Below, piece by piece: positions 36,432 to 45,923 of a stretch of 46,315 nucleotides of DNA. The position numbers were made by a program, and so were the translations under genes. Numbering within the stretch: the first letter of the stretch is position 1; the number at the start of each line of letters is the position of its first letter. The DNA is from Lachnospiraceae bacterium UBA2864 (GTDB lineage: Bacteria > Bacillota > Clostridia > Lachnospirales > Lachnospiraceae): positions 328 to 46,642 of the forward strand of contig DEFA01000018.1 of assembly GCA_002350525.1 (NCBI GenBank). The letters are read 5' to 3'. Below the pieces are notes generated by a model. It ran no database searches, was not told the DNA's origin, and worked only from the letters and a program-made list of their open reading frames with translations.

Positions 36432-36458
36432 ACCACGGGATGCCATCCGCAAAAGAAG

Positions 36459-36479
36459 TCCCGGAATCACCTTCCGGGA
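36459..36479 (+). other. short hairpin after the helical-repeat gene
   Basis: TCCCGGAA pairs with TTCCGGGA (36459-36466 with 36472-36479) around a five-base loop. No T-run follows directly; a T6 run occurs about 35 bases later. It may be a weak terminator or part of the repeat element that starts at the stop codon. The remaining 90 bases before valS are A/T-rich, with no T-box and no promoter I can place firmly. Confidence 0.45.
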
Positions 36480-36567
36480 AACCTCAAGCTGACAAAGCAA
36501 CAGATCCATTTTTTCTTAAATAACATAGAATAAAAATTTATATGTAAATAGAGGAGATATTATTAAG

Positions 36568-39234
36568 ATGAGTAAGGAATTGGCAAAGACATACGACCCT
36601 GCGGGAATTGAAAAAAAACTGTATGACAAATGGGTCGAGAAGGGATATTTTCATGCGGAGGTAGACAGAAGCAGAAAGCCTTTCACAATTGTTATGCCGC
36701 CTCCAAATATTACGGGACAGCTTCATATGGGACATGCCCTCGATAATACTATGCAGGATATCCTGATTCGTATGAAGAGAATGCAGGGCTATAATGCACT
36801 GTGGCAGCCGGGCACAGACCATGCGGCTATCGCGACAGAGGTAAAGATAATCGAAGCTCTTAAGGAGCAGGGAATAAGCAAGGAAGATCTCGGAAGAGAA
36901 GGTTTTCTTGAGAGAGCGTGGGAGTGGCGCAAGGAGTACGGTGGACGTATCGTAAACCAGCTGAAGAGGCTGGGATCATCCGCTGACTGGGACAGAGAGC
37001 GCTTCACCATGGATGAAGGCAATAACAAGGCGGTAAATACAGTATTTAAGAAGCTCTATGATAAGGGCTGGATCTATAAGGGATCAAGAATCGTTAACTG
37101 GTGCCCGGTTTGTGAGACATCCATTTCAGATGCTGAGGTTGAGTATCAGGAGCAGGAAGGACATTTCTGGCATATCAATTATCCTGTGGTCGGAGAGGAA
37201 GGACGCTTTGTTGAGATCGCAACCACCCGTCCGGAGACACTTCTCGGAGATACTGCAGTTGCGGTAAATCCTGAGGATGAGAGATATCAGGATATTGTCG
37301 GAAAGACACTTCTTCTTCCGCTTGTTAACCGTGAGATTCCTGTGGTAGCAGACAGCTATGTAGATAAGGAATTCGGAACAGGATGTGTTAAGATTACACC
37401 TGCTCACGACCCTAACGATTTTGAGGTTGGAAAGAGACACAACCTTGAAGAGATAAATATCATGAACGATGATGCAACCATCAACTGTCCGGGTACAAGA
37501 TATCACGGAATGGATCGTTATGAGGCACGTAAGGCTGTACTTGAAGATCTTGAAGCACAGGGCCTTCTCGTAAAGGTTGTACCTCATGTTCACAATGTAG
37601 GAACACATGACCGCTGCAAGACTACTGTTGAACCGCTCGTAAAGCCACAGTGGTTTGTAAAGATGAGCGATATGGCTGTTCCTGCTAAGAAAGCAGTTGA
37701 GGAAGGAAAGCTTCATCTTGTTCCTGAAAGAATGAATAAGATTTACTATAACTGGCTTGATAACATCCGTGACTGGTGTATCTCCAGACAGCTTTGGTGG
37801 GGCCACAGAATCCCTGCATGGTACTGCCAGGACTGCGGTGAAGTTATGGTTGAGATGGAAGCACCTTGCAAGTGTTCAAAGTGCGGAAGCACAAATCTTA
37901 AGCAGGATGAGGATACTCTTGATACATGGTTCTCATCAGCTCTCTGGCCATTTTCAACGGTTGGCTGGCCTGATACGGAATGTGAGGACTTCAAGTATTT
38001 CTTCCCTACAGATGTACTTGTAACAGGTTATGACATCATCTTCTTCTGGGTTATCAGAATGGTATTCTCTTCAATCGAGCAGACAGGAGAACTTCCGTTC
38101 CATACGGTTCTCTTCCATGGTCTTGTAAGAGATGACCAGGGTAGAAAGATGAGTAAGTCTCTGGGTAACGGTATCGATCCGCTGGAGATTATAGATAAGT
38201 ACGGAGCAGACGCTCTCAGATTCATGCTTATTACCGGAAATGCACCGGGTAATGATATGCGTTTCATCTGGGACAGACTGGATGCAAGCCGTAACTTTGC
38301 AAATAAGATATGGAACGCTTCACGTTTTATCATGATGAACGTTGATAAGGCGCATGAGGAAGGCATCACAGACGAGCAGATAGCGGGTGTTCAGCTTTCA
38401 GATCTTACCATGGCTGATAAGTGGATCCTCTGCAAAGCTAATCAGCTTGCAAAGGATGTAACGGATAACATGGAGAAGTATGAGCTGGGAATCGCAGCAG
38501 ATAAGATCCATGACTTCCTGTGGGATGAGTTCTGTGACTGGTATATCGAGATGGTTAAGCCGAGACTCTGGAATGCAGAGGACTCAACGAAGGCAGCGGC
38601 AATCTGGACACTTAAGAAGGTTCTCGGAATCGGACTTAAGCTGCTTCATCCGTATATGCCATTCGTAACAGAGGAAATCTACTGCACACTCACAGACGAA
38701 GAGTCCATCATGATCTCAGAGTGGCCTAAGTTCACAGAGGAATATCAGTTTACAGAGGACGCTGATAAGGTTGACATCATTAAGGACGGAGTTCGTGCAA
38801 TTAGAAATATCCGTACGGAGATGAATGTTCCGCCATCAAAGAAGGCAAGTGTAATCGTAGTATCCGATAAGGAAAATGTTCGCAACGTATTCGAAGAGTC
38901 AAGCAGCTTCTTCGGAGCACTTGCTTACGCTAATGATATCAAGACACAGAGCGATAAGACAGGAATCGCAGATGATGCGGTATCGGTTGTTATCCACAAT
39001 GCGGTTATATACATTCCTTTCGCTGAGCTTGTAGATGTTGCCAAGGAGCTTGAGCGTCTCAACAAGGAGAAAGCTCGTCTCGAAGGTGAGATAAAGCGTG
39101 GTGAGGGTATGCTCGGAAATCCTAACTTCGTAGACAAGGCTCCTGCCGCAAAGGTGGAAGCTGAGAAGGCTAAGCTTCAGAAGTATAAGGAAACTTACGA
39201 ACAGGTACTTGAAAGAATAAATCAGCTTGGTTAA
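36568..39234 (+). CDS. valS: valyl-tRNA synthetase
   Basis: An 888-residue class I aminoacyl-tRNA synthetase that charges tRNA-Val. The HIGH-type motif is PPPNITGQLHMGH (44-56) and the KMSKS motif is at 527-531. An editing domain lies between them (TTRPETLLGDTAVAVNP). A four-Cys knuckle (CQDCG and CKCSKCG, about 415-440) sits before the second half of the catalytic core. The anticodon-binding helices follow, and the C-terminal coiled coil (about 820-888) is the usual ValRS tRNA-binding arm. Length and all parts are normal. GAGGAGAT upstream supports the ATG. It is the start of a run that leads into gdpP, but a hairpin in the next gap may divide them. Confidence 0.97.
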   Translation: MSKELAKTYDPAGIEKKLYDKWVEKGYFHAEVDRSRKPFTIVMPPPNITGQLHMGHALDNTMQDILIRMKRMQGYNALWQPGTDHAAIATEVKIIEALKEQGISKEDLGREGFLERAWEWRKEYGGRIVNQLKRLGSSADWDRERFTMDEGNNKAVNTVFKKLYDKGWIYKGSRIVNWCPVCETSISDAEVEYQEQEGHFWHINYPVVGEEGRFVEIATTRPETLLGDTAVAVNPEDERYQDIVGKTLLLPLVNREIPVVADSYVDKEFGTGCVKITPAHDPNDFEVGKRHNLEEINIMNDDATINCPGTRYHGMDRYEARKAVLEDLEAQGLLVKVVPHVHNVGTHDRCKTTVEPLVKPQWFVKMSDMAVPAKKAVEEGKLHLVPERMNKIYYNWLDNIRDWCISRQLWWGHRIPAWYCQDCGEVMVEMEAPCKCSKCGSTNLKQDEDTLDTWFSSALWPFSTVGWPDTECEDFKYFFPTDVLVTGYDIIFFWVIRMVFSSIEQTGELPFHTVLFHGLVRDDQGRKMSKSLGNGIDPLEIIDKYGADALRFMLITGNAPGNDMRFIWDRLDASRNFANKIWNASRFIMMNVDKAHEEGITDEQIAGVQLSDLTMADKWILCKANQLAKDVTDNMEKYELGIAADKIHDFLWDEFCDWYIEMVKPRLWNAEDSTKAAAIWTLKKVLGIGLKLLHPYMPFVTEEIYCTLTDEESIMISEWPKFTEEYQFTEDADKVDIIKDGVRAIRNIRTEMNVPPSKKASVIVVSDKENVRNVFEESSSFFGALAYANDIKTQSDKTGIADDAVSVVIHNAVIYIPFAELVDVAKELERLNKEKARLEGEIKRGEGMLGNPNFVDKAPAAKVEAEKAKLQKYKETYEQVLERINQLG

Positions 39235-39242
39235 CATAATTC

Positions 39243-39270
39243 GGTGACGCGGGTATATCTCTGCGTCACG
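39243..39270 (+). other. hairpin between valS and gdpP
   Basis: CGTGACGCGG (39243-39252) pairs with CTGCGTCACG (39261-39270), with one G-U, around an eight-base loop. It sits nine bases after the valS stop. No T-run follows, so it is a candidate attenuator or transcript-end structure rather than a clear terminator. Confidence 0.5.
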
Positions 39271-39311
39271 AGGGATGCATTTTACAGGTATCCCGATATG
39301 GAGATATAAGT

Positions 39312-41357
39312 ATGAGTAACGAGAGAAAACTCAAGGGGAAAATCAAATATCTGATAATCGTGCCGATACTGCTGGCGCTGATTCTGATGGGCATATGCAT
39401 CTATCTTTTCGGGCCGTATTCGACGCAGACGATAGTTGCGGTATCTATACTACTCATATATATAGTGCTTGTGATAGTGGCCTATGTAAGACTCATGCCG
39501 GTTATTAATTCAACCATGGTAGAGTATGCATTGGAGCAGGGAAAGATTCAGAACGAGCTCCTCAGAGATCTGGCGGTTCCGTATACGATCCTTGATACGG
39601 ACGGTCATGTGATGTGGGCAAACTCGAAGTTCTATGAGATCATCGGTGTTGCGGATAAGAAGCACATCAAGAAGACTATCGAAGCATATTTTCCACAGCT
39701 TACTCCGGCTGTATTTAACGGTTCGGAAGATATAGCGATGGATATCGAGTATGGCAACAGAATCTTCAATGCCGATATCCGCCGTGTGGATCTTACGAAC
39801 GTATTCCTTGAGGATAAGGCAGAGCATAAGGATGACGAGATAGTTATAGCGGTATATCTTTTCGATGTTACCGATCTTCGCCGACTGATGCAGGAGAATG
39901 AGGATCAGAAGCTTGTAGCGGGTCTTGTATATATCGATAACTATGATGAAGTTATGGATTCCCTTGAGGATGTTAAGCATTCAATCCTTACAGCACTCGT
40001 AGACAGAAAGATCAATATGTATCTTTCAAATGCGGATGCGATAGTAAGACATATTGAGAATGATAAGTATTTCTGCGTATTCAGGCAGAAGTATATGCAG
40101 ATGCTGAGAGATGATAAGTTTGCTCTTCTTGATGAAGTTAAGAGCATCAATGTGGGTAATGAGATTGCCATGACTCTCAGTATGGGTATCGGACTCGGAT
40201 CCGACAGTTTCATAGAAGACTATGAATACGCAAAGGTCGCCATCGGACTTGCTCTCGGACGAGGCGGCGACCAGGTTGCGGTTAAGGCCGGTGATAAGGT
40301 CTCTTATTATGGCGGTAAGAGCGCAGGTACGGAAAAAACAACCCGAGTTAAGGCAAGAGTTAAGGCACAGGCCTTCGAGGAGCTTCTCGTCGGAAAAGAG
40401 AAGGTTATCATCATGGCTCATAAGAGACCTGATTCGGATGCCTTCGGTTCTGCTGTCGGCATATACCGCATGGTAAGCGCTCTCGGAAAGGAAGCTTGTA
40501 TAGTTCTTAACGAAGTTACCGATGCGATAAAGCCGATCGTGGCTACATTTAACAATAGTAATTACAGTGATATGATCGTTAACAGCGAGCAGGCGATGGC
40601 TATGGTGAATTCAGGAACCATGCTGGTTGTATGCGATGTTAACAGACCTAGTATGACAGAGTGCGAGGAGCTTATAAATCTGGTCAACACAGTGGTTGTA
40701 TTCGATCACCACAGACAGACCAGTGAGGCTATCCAGAAGGCAACTCTGTCCTATATAGAGCCTTTCGCATCATCGGCGTGTGAGATGATCGCGGAAATGT
40801 ATGAGTACATGTCAGTTACTCCGAAGCTCCGTCAGCAGGAAGCTGATGCTATGTATGCGGGTATTCTTATCGATACCGATAACTTCCTGGTTAAGACCGG
40901 TGTAAGAACCTTCGAAGCAGCGGCATTTCTCAGAAAGTCGGGTGCGGATGTTACCCGTGTAAGAAAGATGTTCAGAAGCTCCATGATGGAAATGAAGGAA
41001 CGATCTCAGGGTATAAGTAATGCCGAAATATATATGAACAACTTCGCCCTGAGCTATGTTGATCCGGATCCGGAAAGCGAAGACGCACCTACGGTTCCGG
41101 TAGCCAAGGTAGCCAACGAACTTCTTAATGTAGTAAATGTAAAGGCGTCGTTCGTATGCACGGAAGCAGATAATGGTACACTCTATGTATCGGCCCGTTC
41201 TATCGGAGATGTAAATGTACAGATCGTCATGGAACGCTTCAACGGAGGCGGTCATGCAAATGTTGCCGGCGCCCAGCTTGAAGGAAAGAAGAAAGAAGAA
41301 TTCTTCGAAGAACTGAAAGCCGTACTCAAAGAAATGTATGAATCAGGAGAAATATAA
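39312..41357 (+). CDS. gdpP: cyclic-di-AMP phosphodiesterase GdpP
   Basis: A 681-residue membrane enzyme that hydrolyses cyclic di-AMP to pApA. Two membrane helices (about 12-33 and 38-60) are followed by a PAS-like domain (about 85-180), a degenerate GGDEF domain (about 195-330; no GGDEF motif is visible) and a DHH/DHHA1 catalytic unit. Catalytic motifs are KRPDSDAFGSA (near 375), DHH at 465-467 and GGGHANVAGA near 645. Residues and order match characterised GdpP proteins. It lies directly before rplI and dnaB, the conserved Firmicute order, with only three bases to rplI. c-di-AMP controls potassium and cell-wall homeostasis in this phylum. Confidence 0.96.
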   Translation: MSNERKLKGKIKYLIIVPILLALILMGICIYLFGPYSTQTIVAVSILLIYIVLVIVAYVRLMPVINSTMVEYALEQGKIQNELLRDLAVPYTILDTDGHVMWANSKFYEIIGVADKKHIKKTIEAYFPQLTPAVFNGSEDIAMDIEYGNRIFNADIRRVDLTNVFLEDKAEHKDDEIVIAVYLFDVTDLRRLMQENEDQKLVAGLVYIDNYDEVMDSLEDVKHSILTALVDRKINMYLSNADAIVRHIENDKYFCVFRQKYMQMLRDDKFALLDEVKSINVGNEIAMTLSMGIGLGSDSFIEDYEYAKVAIGLALGRGGDQVAVKAGDKVSYYGGKSAGTEKTTRVKARVKAQAFEELLVGKEKVIIMAHKRPDSDAFGSAVGIYRMVSALGKEACIVLNEVTDAIKPIVATFNNSNYSDMIVNSEQAMAMVNSGTMLVVCDVNRPSMTECEELINLVNTVVVFDHHRQTSEAIQKATLSYIEPFASSACEMIAEMYEYMSVTPKLRQQEADAMYAGILIDTDNFLVKTGVRTFEAAAFLRKSGADVTRVRKMFRSSMMEMKERSQGISNAEIYMNNFALSYVDPDPESEDAPTVPVAKVANELLNVVNVKASFVCTEADNGTLYVSARSIGDVNVQIVMERFNGGGHANVAGAQLEGKKKEEFFEELKAVLKEMYESGEI

Positions 41358-41360
41358 AAG

Positions 41361-41810
41361 ATGAAAGTAATATTACTGGTAGATGACAGAAAACTTGGCA
41401 AGAAGGGCCAGATAGTAGAAGTAAATGACGGATATGCAAGAAACTACGTTCTTCCTAAGAAGGTAGGTATGGAAGCAACTCCTAAGAACTTAAACGACTG
41501 GAAGCTTAAGAAGGCTCATGAGGATAAGGTTGCCGCAGAGAAACTTGCAGAAGCAAAGGCTCTTGCAGAGGAGCTTAAGGATAAGAAGGTTACGGCATCA
41601 CTTAAGGTCGGTGCTAACGGTAATACCTTCGGTTCCGTATCCTCCAAAGAAGTTGCAGAACTTATCAAGAAGCAGCTCGGATATGAATTTGACAAGAAGA
41701 AGATCATCATGAAGGATGCCGCTAAGGGAATCGGCGGATACCAGGTAGGTATCAAGCTCCATCCTGAGGTGACCGCTGAGATTATGCTTGATGTTCAGGA
41801 AGAGAAATAG
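41361..41810 (+). CDS. rplI: 50S ribosomal protein L9
   Basis: A 149-residue ribosomal protein that binds 23S rRNA near the base of the L1 stalk. The N-terminal domain begins MKVILLVDDRKLGKKG and contains the family signature VNDGYARNYVLPKKVG (21-36). A long connecting helix rich in Ala, Lys and Glu and the C-terminal domain (GNTFGSVSSKEVAE) follow. Length is normal. It sits between gdpP and dnaB in the usual order, and its start lies three bases after the gdpP stop, so co-translation is likely. Confidence 0.98.
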   Translation: MKVILLVDDRKLGKKGQIVEVNDGYARNYVLPKKVGMEATPKNLNDWKLKKAHEDKVAAEKLAEAKALAEELKDKKVTASLKVGANGNTFGSVSSKEVAELIKKQLGYEFDKKKIIMKDAAKGIGGYQVGIKLHPEVTAEIMLDVQEEK

Positions 41811-41855
41811 GTTAACATAACACAGCGCAGAGACGCTGTTTAGAAGGATACTGAG

Positions 41856-43208
41856 ATGGCTGAGGAAAATGCAATTACAAGAATTCCTCCTCATGATGAT
41901 GAGGCTGAACGAAGCGTGATAGCGTCTATGATAGTGGACCGTGAGGCGGCTTCTGAGATAAGCTCCATTCTGGATAAGGAGGATTTCTATAATACCGCAT
42001 ACGGAATAGTGTATCAGGCACTTGTTGAGCTGACTCTTGCGGGACAGCAGATAGATGAACTGATACTTGTAGATAAATTGAAGCAGATAGGAGCTCCGGA
42101 GGAACTCTGCAGTACAGGGTATATTACGGACATTATCATGCAGCTTACTACATCTGCATTTGCCGTAGAGCATGCGGAAATAGTTAAGAACAAGTCAAAT
42201 CTGAGAAAGCTTATCAAGATGGCTGACGGTCTGGCAAGAGGCTGTTATGAAGGCAGCAGTTCTGCGGACGTTATGGCCGGCCTTGCCGAAGATCAGATAT
42301 TTAAGCTTGTACAGAATATGAATAACAGATCCGATTATACGCCGATAAGAAATATTCTTATCAACGTTATCGGTGAGATAGAAGAAGCTTCACGTCATAA
42401 GGGCAGGGTAAACGGTATCGCTACGGGATTTACGGATCTCGATACCAAGCTTACCGGTCTTCACGGCGGTGAGCTTATACTTATTGCGGCCCGTCCTGCT
42501 ATGGGTAAGACGGCGCTTGTGCTTAATATAGCTCATCATGTGGCTGTAAGAGAGAAGATTCCGGTAGCGATATTCTCGCTCGAGATGTCTAAGGAGTCTC
42601 TTGTGAGCCGTATCATTTCACTTGATTCCATGGTTGAGGCGCAGTCCATTCGTACAGGTAATATAAGGGATGATGACTGGGTTAAGATCATCGAGAGTAC
42701 GGACAATATATCCCGTGCATCGCTTATAATAGATGATAACGGCGGAATCACCATGCCCGAACTGAGATCGAAATGCCGTAAACTGAAGCATACCGAGAAT
42801 ATAGGACTTATAATACTTGATTATCTTCAGCTCGTTAATAAATCGGGACGTGTGGAGTCACAGCAGCAGTTTGTATCCGATGTTTCGCGTGCTCTTAAGG
42901 GTATCGCGCGTGAATTGAATGTTCCTGTAATAGCACTGTCACAGCTTAACCGTTCTGTTGACTCAAGACCGGATCACAGACCGGTTCTGTCGGATCTTCG
43001 TGATTCGGGAGCTATCGAGCAGGATGCGGACGTTGTAATGTTCATTTACAGAGATGATTATTATAATCCGGATACCGAGAAGCCCGGTGTGGCGGAGGTT
43101 ATCGTGGCCAAGCAGAGAAACGGATCCACGGGTCCGGTCGAATTGGCATGGCTGGGACGATACACCAAGTTTGCCAATCTGCAGCGTAAGAAAGAGGACA
43201 AGAAGTGA
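41856..43208 (+). CDS. dnaB: replicative DNA helicase DnaB
   Basis: A 450-residue hexameric helicase that unwinds DNA at the replication fork. The N-terminal domain starts IPPHDDEAERSVIASM, typical of DnaB. The RecA-like C-terminal domain has Walker A ARPAMGKTALV (K218), Walker B LIILDYLQL, and the ALSQLNRSVDSRPDHRPVLSDLRDSGAIEQDAD signature near 360-390. No intein is present. The TGA stop overlaps the ATG of the following SDR gene by one base, tying expression of the two downstream accessory genes to dnaB. GAAGGATACTGAG before the ATG is an acceptable ribosome site. Confidence 0.98.
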   Translation: MAEENAITRIPPHDDEAERSVIASMIVDREAASEISSILDKEDFYNTAYGIVYQALVELTLAGQQIDELILVDKLKQIGAPEELCSTGYITDIIMQLTTSAFAVEHAEIVKNKSNLRKLIKMADGLARGCYEGSSSADVMAGLAEDQIFKLVQNMNNRSDYTPIRNILINVIGEIEEASRHKGRVNGIATGFTDLDTKLTGLHGGELILIAARPAMGKTALVLNIAHHVAVREKIPVAIFSLEMSKESLVSRIISLDSMVEAQSIRTGNIRDDDWVKIIESTDNISRASLIIDDNGGITMPELRSKCRKLKHTENIGLIILDYLQLVNKSGRVESQQQFVSDVSRALKGIARELNVPVIALSQLNRSVDSRPDHRPVLSDLRDSGAIEQDADVVMFIYRDDYYNPDTEKPGVAEVIVAKQRNGSTGPVELAWLGRYTKFANLQRKKEDKK

Positions 43209-43942
43209 TGAGAGCGGTTCTTATAACGGGGGCATCAAGGGGGATAGGACGAAGCACGGCTTTGGCGTTTGCCTGGAAAGATTACGATGTGCTGGTTCTT
43301 AATTCGAGAACGGATAACGGCAGTCTCGAAGAGCTTGCGGGTGAGCTTGAGAAGATTAACAGCAGTATCAGGATAATTACATCCTACGGAAATGCAGGAG
43401 ACGGAGCATATATAGACAATCTGCATGAGCGTCTTATCAATGCGGGAATTGAAGTGGAACTTCTGATCAATAATGCGGCAGTGTCTTATGTAGGTCTTCT
43501 TACGGATATGACTAGTGATGACTGGAATGAGACGGTCAGCACGAATCTGACATCGGTTTTTAATACCTGTCATGCTTTTGTGCCGGATATGGTAAGAGCG
43601 GGAAAAGGCAGGATTATAAATATATCTTCGGTATGGGGGCTGGTCGGAGCTTCCTGCGAAGTTGCTTACAGTGCTACGAAGGGAGCTGTAAATGCATTTA
43701 CAAAGGCGCTTGCGAAAGAACTTGCACCGAGCGGAGTATCGGTAAATGCGGCGGCTTTCGGCGTGATAGATACCGACATGAACAAGAATCTTTCGGAAGA
43801 AGAGAAAGCTGTTCTGGAAGAAGAGATTCCGATCGGAAGAATGGCATCGCCCGAAGAAGCTGCCGAGCTGATCGTAAAGCTTTCGGAAATGCCGGCATAC
43901 TTTACGGGGGAAGTAGTGAAGTTTGACGGCGGCTGGATATAG
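43208..43942 (+). CDS. SDR-family oxidoreductase (FabG-like)
   Basis: A 244-residue classical short-chain dehydrogenase/reductase, probably cytoplasmic and using NAD(P)H. The cofactor motif is GASRGIG (8-14), followed by NNAAV, NISSVWG with the catalytic Ser, and YSATK with Y154 and K158. This is the active-site set of 3-oxoacyl-ACP reductases and related SDRs. No fatty-acid genes are nearby, so a role in lipid synthesis is not supported by context. It overlaps the dnaB stop by one base (a GTG three bases earlier is also possible) and is followed after 13 nt by the CARF-nuclease gene. It probably shares their transcript. Confidence 0.9.
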   Translation: MRAVLITGASRGIGRSTALAFAWKDYDVLVLNSRTDNGSLEELAGELEKINSSIRIITSYGNAGDGAYIDNLHERLINAGIEVELLINNAAVSYVGLLTDMTSDDWNETVSTNLTSVFNTCHAFVPDMVRAGKGRIINISSVWGLVGASCEVAYSATKGAVNAFTKALAKELAPSGVSVNAAAFGVIDTDMNKNLSEEEKAVLEEEIPIGRMASPEEAAELIVKLSEMPAYFTGEVVKFDGGWI

Positions 43943-43955
43943 GAGAGTATAATTT

Positions 43956-45194
43956 ATGGGTGGAGTATATGTAGAGTTTTTCTCGGATGAGGCACTTGAA
44001 AATGTTATGTGCCTTCTCCAGTATAAACCTGACAGGGTCATCTATCTCGGTCATAAGCATACGATGATCACCAAGAAGATGAAGAGTCTTATGGCATTTG
44101 CGGAGCTGAAAAGCCCTAAGTCGATCATAGAATTCAGAGAGGTTGCACGTGACAATCTGGAAGAATGTATAGACATCCTTCAGGAAGTTGCGGATGAGTA
44201 TCCCGATGCCAATTATGAACTTACGGGCGGTGGTGAGATGCTTCTTATAGCATTCGGCTATGTGAAAGCCCGTCAGCAGGCAAGAGGAGAGGAATTGAAT
44301 ACTCTCCGGATAGATCCTTACACCACGACAGAAGTGCATCTGGAGAATCATAAGCTTAAGAAACAGCATGATACGATCAGGATATCCGTGGCAGAAAATA
44401 TAATTCTTCACGGTGGGCATCTGACTGATCAGACAGGAAGCTTTTCCACATGGAATTTTACGGATGAATTCAAGAGGGATATCCGTACCGTATGGGCTAT
44501 AGCCTGCCAGATGAAGCATAAATGGAATAATTATTGTTCCGTTATAGAAGATGTTTTTAAAGACAGCCCTGCGGACGAAACCGGACTCTTTGTCCTTTCG
44601 AGAAACCGCCTCGGTACATCGGAATATATGTTCGAACGTCTGAATGAAGCCAATATGCTGAGGGATTATAAGGTAGAACGTAATACCGTATCATTCAGAT
44701 TTAAGAATGATCAGATAAAAAATATAGTAACAAAAACCGGAAATCTTCTGGAGCTGCACGTATATGAAGTGGCTTCAAGACGGCCTGACATTTTCACCGA
44801 TCAGATAATAGGAGCGGTTATCGACTGGAATCCTAAGCGTGAAGATGAGACTGAAGAAGATAAGGAATACAGGCATTATATAAGAGCAAATTACGACACC
44901 ATTAATGAGATAGATGTTGTACTTATGAGATCCACGATACCAACATTTATATCGTGTAAAAGCGGTAAAGCCGGAAGCTTGGCACTTCATGAACTGGAGA
45001 CCGTAACCAGCAGATTCGGAGGAAATTATGCGAAGAAGGTACTGGTTATGGCGACTCCGTGCGACAAATCCCAGAGCGGCATGTCTTTCTTTAAACAGCG
45101 GGCAAAGGATATGCATATCTGGGTTCTTGACAACGTCTACGAGATGAGTGACGATAAATTACTGAAGAGTTTGATCAGAATACAGGGTGTTTAA
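43956..45194 (+). CDS. Card1/Can2-like CARF-domain nuclease (DUF1887-type)
   Basis: A 412-residue soluble protein. The N-terminal half looks like a CARF sensor: a hydrophobic first strand (VYVEFFSDEALENVM), IYLGHKHTM, and the ligand-loop motif ELTGGGEMLLIAFGY (88-102), which matches the TGGTK-type loop of Card1. The C-terminal half looks like a PD-(D/E)xK nuclease: TGNLLELHVYEVA (261-273, E266), NEID (317-320) and FISCKSGK (331-338), giving E318, D320 and K335. In the Treponema Card1 that I recall, the third motif is ECK; here it is S333-C-K, so the acidic residue before K is replaced. Card1 proteins cut DNA/RNA when bound to cyclic oligoadenylate made by type III CRISPR. No CRISPR genes are in this window. 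AGGAGAG precedes the ATG. Confidence 0.8.
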   Translation: MGGVYVEFFSDEALENVMCLLQYKPDRVIYLGHKHTMITKKMKSLMAFAELKSPKSIIEFREVARDNLEECIDILQEVADEYPDANYELTGGGEMLLIAFGYVKARQQARGEELNTLRIDPYTTTEVHLENHKLKKQHDTIRISVAENIILHGGHLTDQTGSFSTWNFTDEFKRDIRTVWAIACQMKHKWNNYCSVIEDVFKDSPADETGLFVLSRNRLGTSEYMFERLNEANMLRDYKVERNTVSFRFKNDQIKNIVTKTGNLLELHVYEVASRRPDIFTDQIIGAVIDWNPKREDETEEDKEYRHYIRANYDTINEIDVVLMRSTIPTFISCKSGKAGSLALHELETVTSRFGGNYAKKVLVMATPCDKSQSGMSFFKQRAKDMHIWVLDNVYEMSDDKLLKSLIRIQGV

Positions 45195-45230
45195 GCTCTT
45201 TCGGCCAAAACATCATGGGAGGAACCTTAA

Positions 45231-45800
45231 GTGGCTAAGAACAATAAGAACAAGAATGAAGTTATTAAGCTGTTCTTTATGAATTTTCTGAAGGGAACGG
45301 TTGTAATACTCGGAATAATCATAGTGCTTCTCGGAGCATATCTGGGACGGGAAATCTATACCGGATGGGACCAGAGAAGAAATGCTGTGGAACCGGATGC
45401 CGGAGTGTTTACTGAGAGTCAGATAGATGAACTTCTTACAGCAACACCTACGGAACCTTTTACAGAGTCTTTATATGTTGAAGGCCCGGCGGAGGTTGAC
45501 TACGGGATAAGCATAAAGGTTCTTAATGCGACGGAGACGTCGGGACTTGCCGGAAGCTGGAGAGAAAGACTGAACGGACTTGGGTATACGAATGTAAGTC
45601 TGGGCGACAGTAACGAGTTGTATGAGACCACAAAGATACTTGTAAGTGAAGAAAAACAGGCAGATGAACTTCGCGATGTATTTCCATATGCGGATTATGA
45701 GGTGGGAAATGTGCCGGATGGCGTTGTAAATGGGCCTGTTGATGGCATAAATGTCTTTATTTTCTTGGGAAATGACAGTATTTTAGAGCCGGAAGAATGA
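45231..45800 (+). CDS. membrane-anchored LytR_C domain protein
   Basis: A 189-residue protein with a basic N-terminus, one membrane helix (about 19-39) and an extracellular part. After a Thr/Pro/Glu-rich linker (about 60-85) comes a LytR_C-type domain (about 91-175) with ISIKVLNATETSGLAGSWRE and GLGYTNVSLGDS, the usual beginning of that fold. LytR_C domains often accompany LytR-CpsA-Psr cell-wall ligases, but the catalytic LCP domain is absent here. The start is GTG with GGGAGGAACC upstream; an ATG start is not available nearby. It lies 36 nt after the CARF-nuclease gene. A cell-envelope role is likely but not defined. Confidence 0.85.
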   Translation: MAKNNKNKNEVIKLFFMNFLKGTVVILGIIIVLLGAYLGREIYTGWDQRRNAVEPDAGVFTESQIDELLTATPTEPFTESLYVEGPAEVDYGISIKVLNATETSGLAGSWRERLNGLGYTNVSLGDSNELYETTKILVSEEKQADELRDVFPYADYEVGNVPDGVVNGPVDGINVFIFLGNDSILEPEE

Positions 45801-45825
45801 AGAATTTCTTAATTTTTTCTTAGAA

Positions 45826-45909
45826 ATTGCACAAAAACGCAGGCTAAATCAAACCAAAAAATCGATTTTTTTGTTTAATATTTATAGCCTAAATTATTCA
45901 ATGTGCAAT
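45826..45909 (+). promoter_or_regulatory. nested inverted-repeat region upstream of the ABC ATPase
   Basis: Three inverted pairs are nested about one centre: ATTGCACA/TGTGCAAT (45826-45833, 45902-45909), AGGCTA/TAGCCT (45841-45846, 45885-45890), and the 16-base palindrome AAAAAATCGATTTTTT (45856-45871). The central palindrome with its T-run may also terminate the upstream transcript. The outer GTGCAA half-site occurs a third time at 45936-45941, inside the predicted promoter. A dimeric repressor site with DNA looping is one reading. Confidence 0.55.
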
Positions 45910-45923
45910 CTTACTAAAAGTTT

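Noticed and set aside
36432..36567. T-box riboswitch before valS
   Set aside because: Clostridial valS genes often have one, but no GGGTGGNACCGCG-type antiterminator sequence is present. The same holds for the hisS leader.
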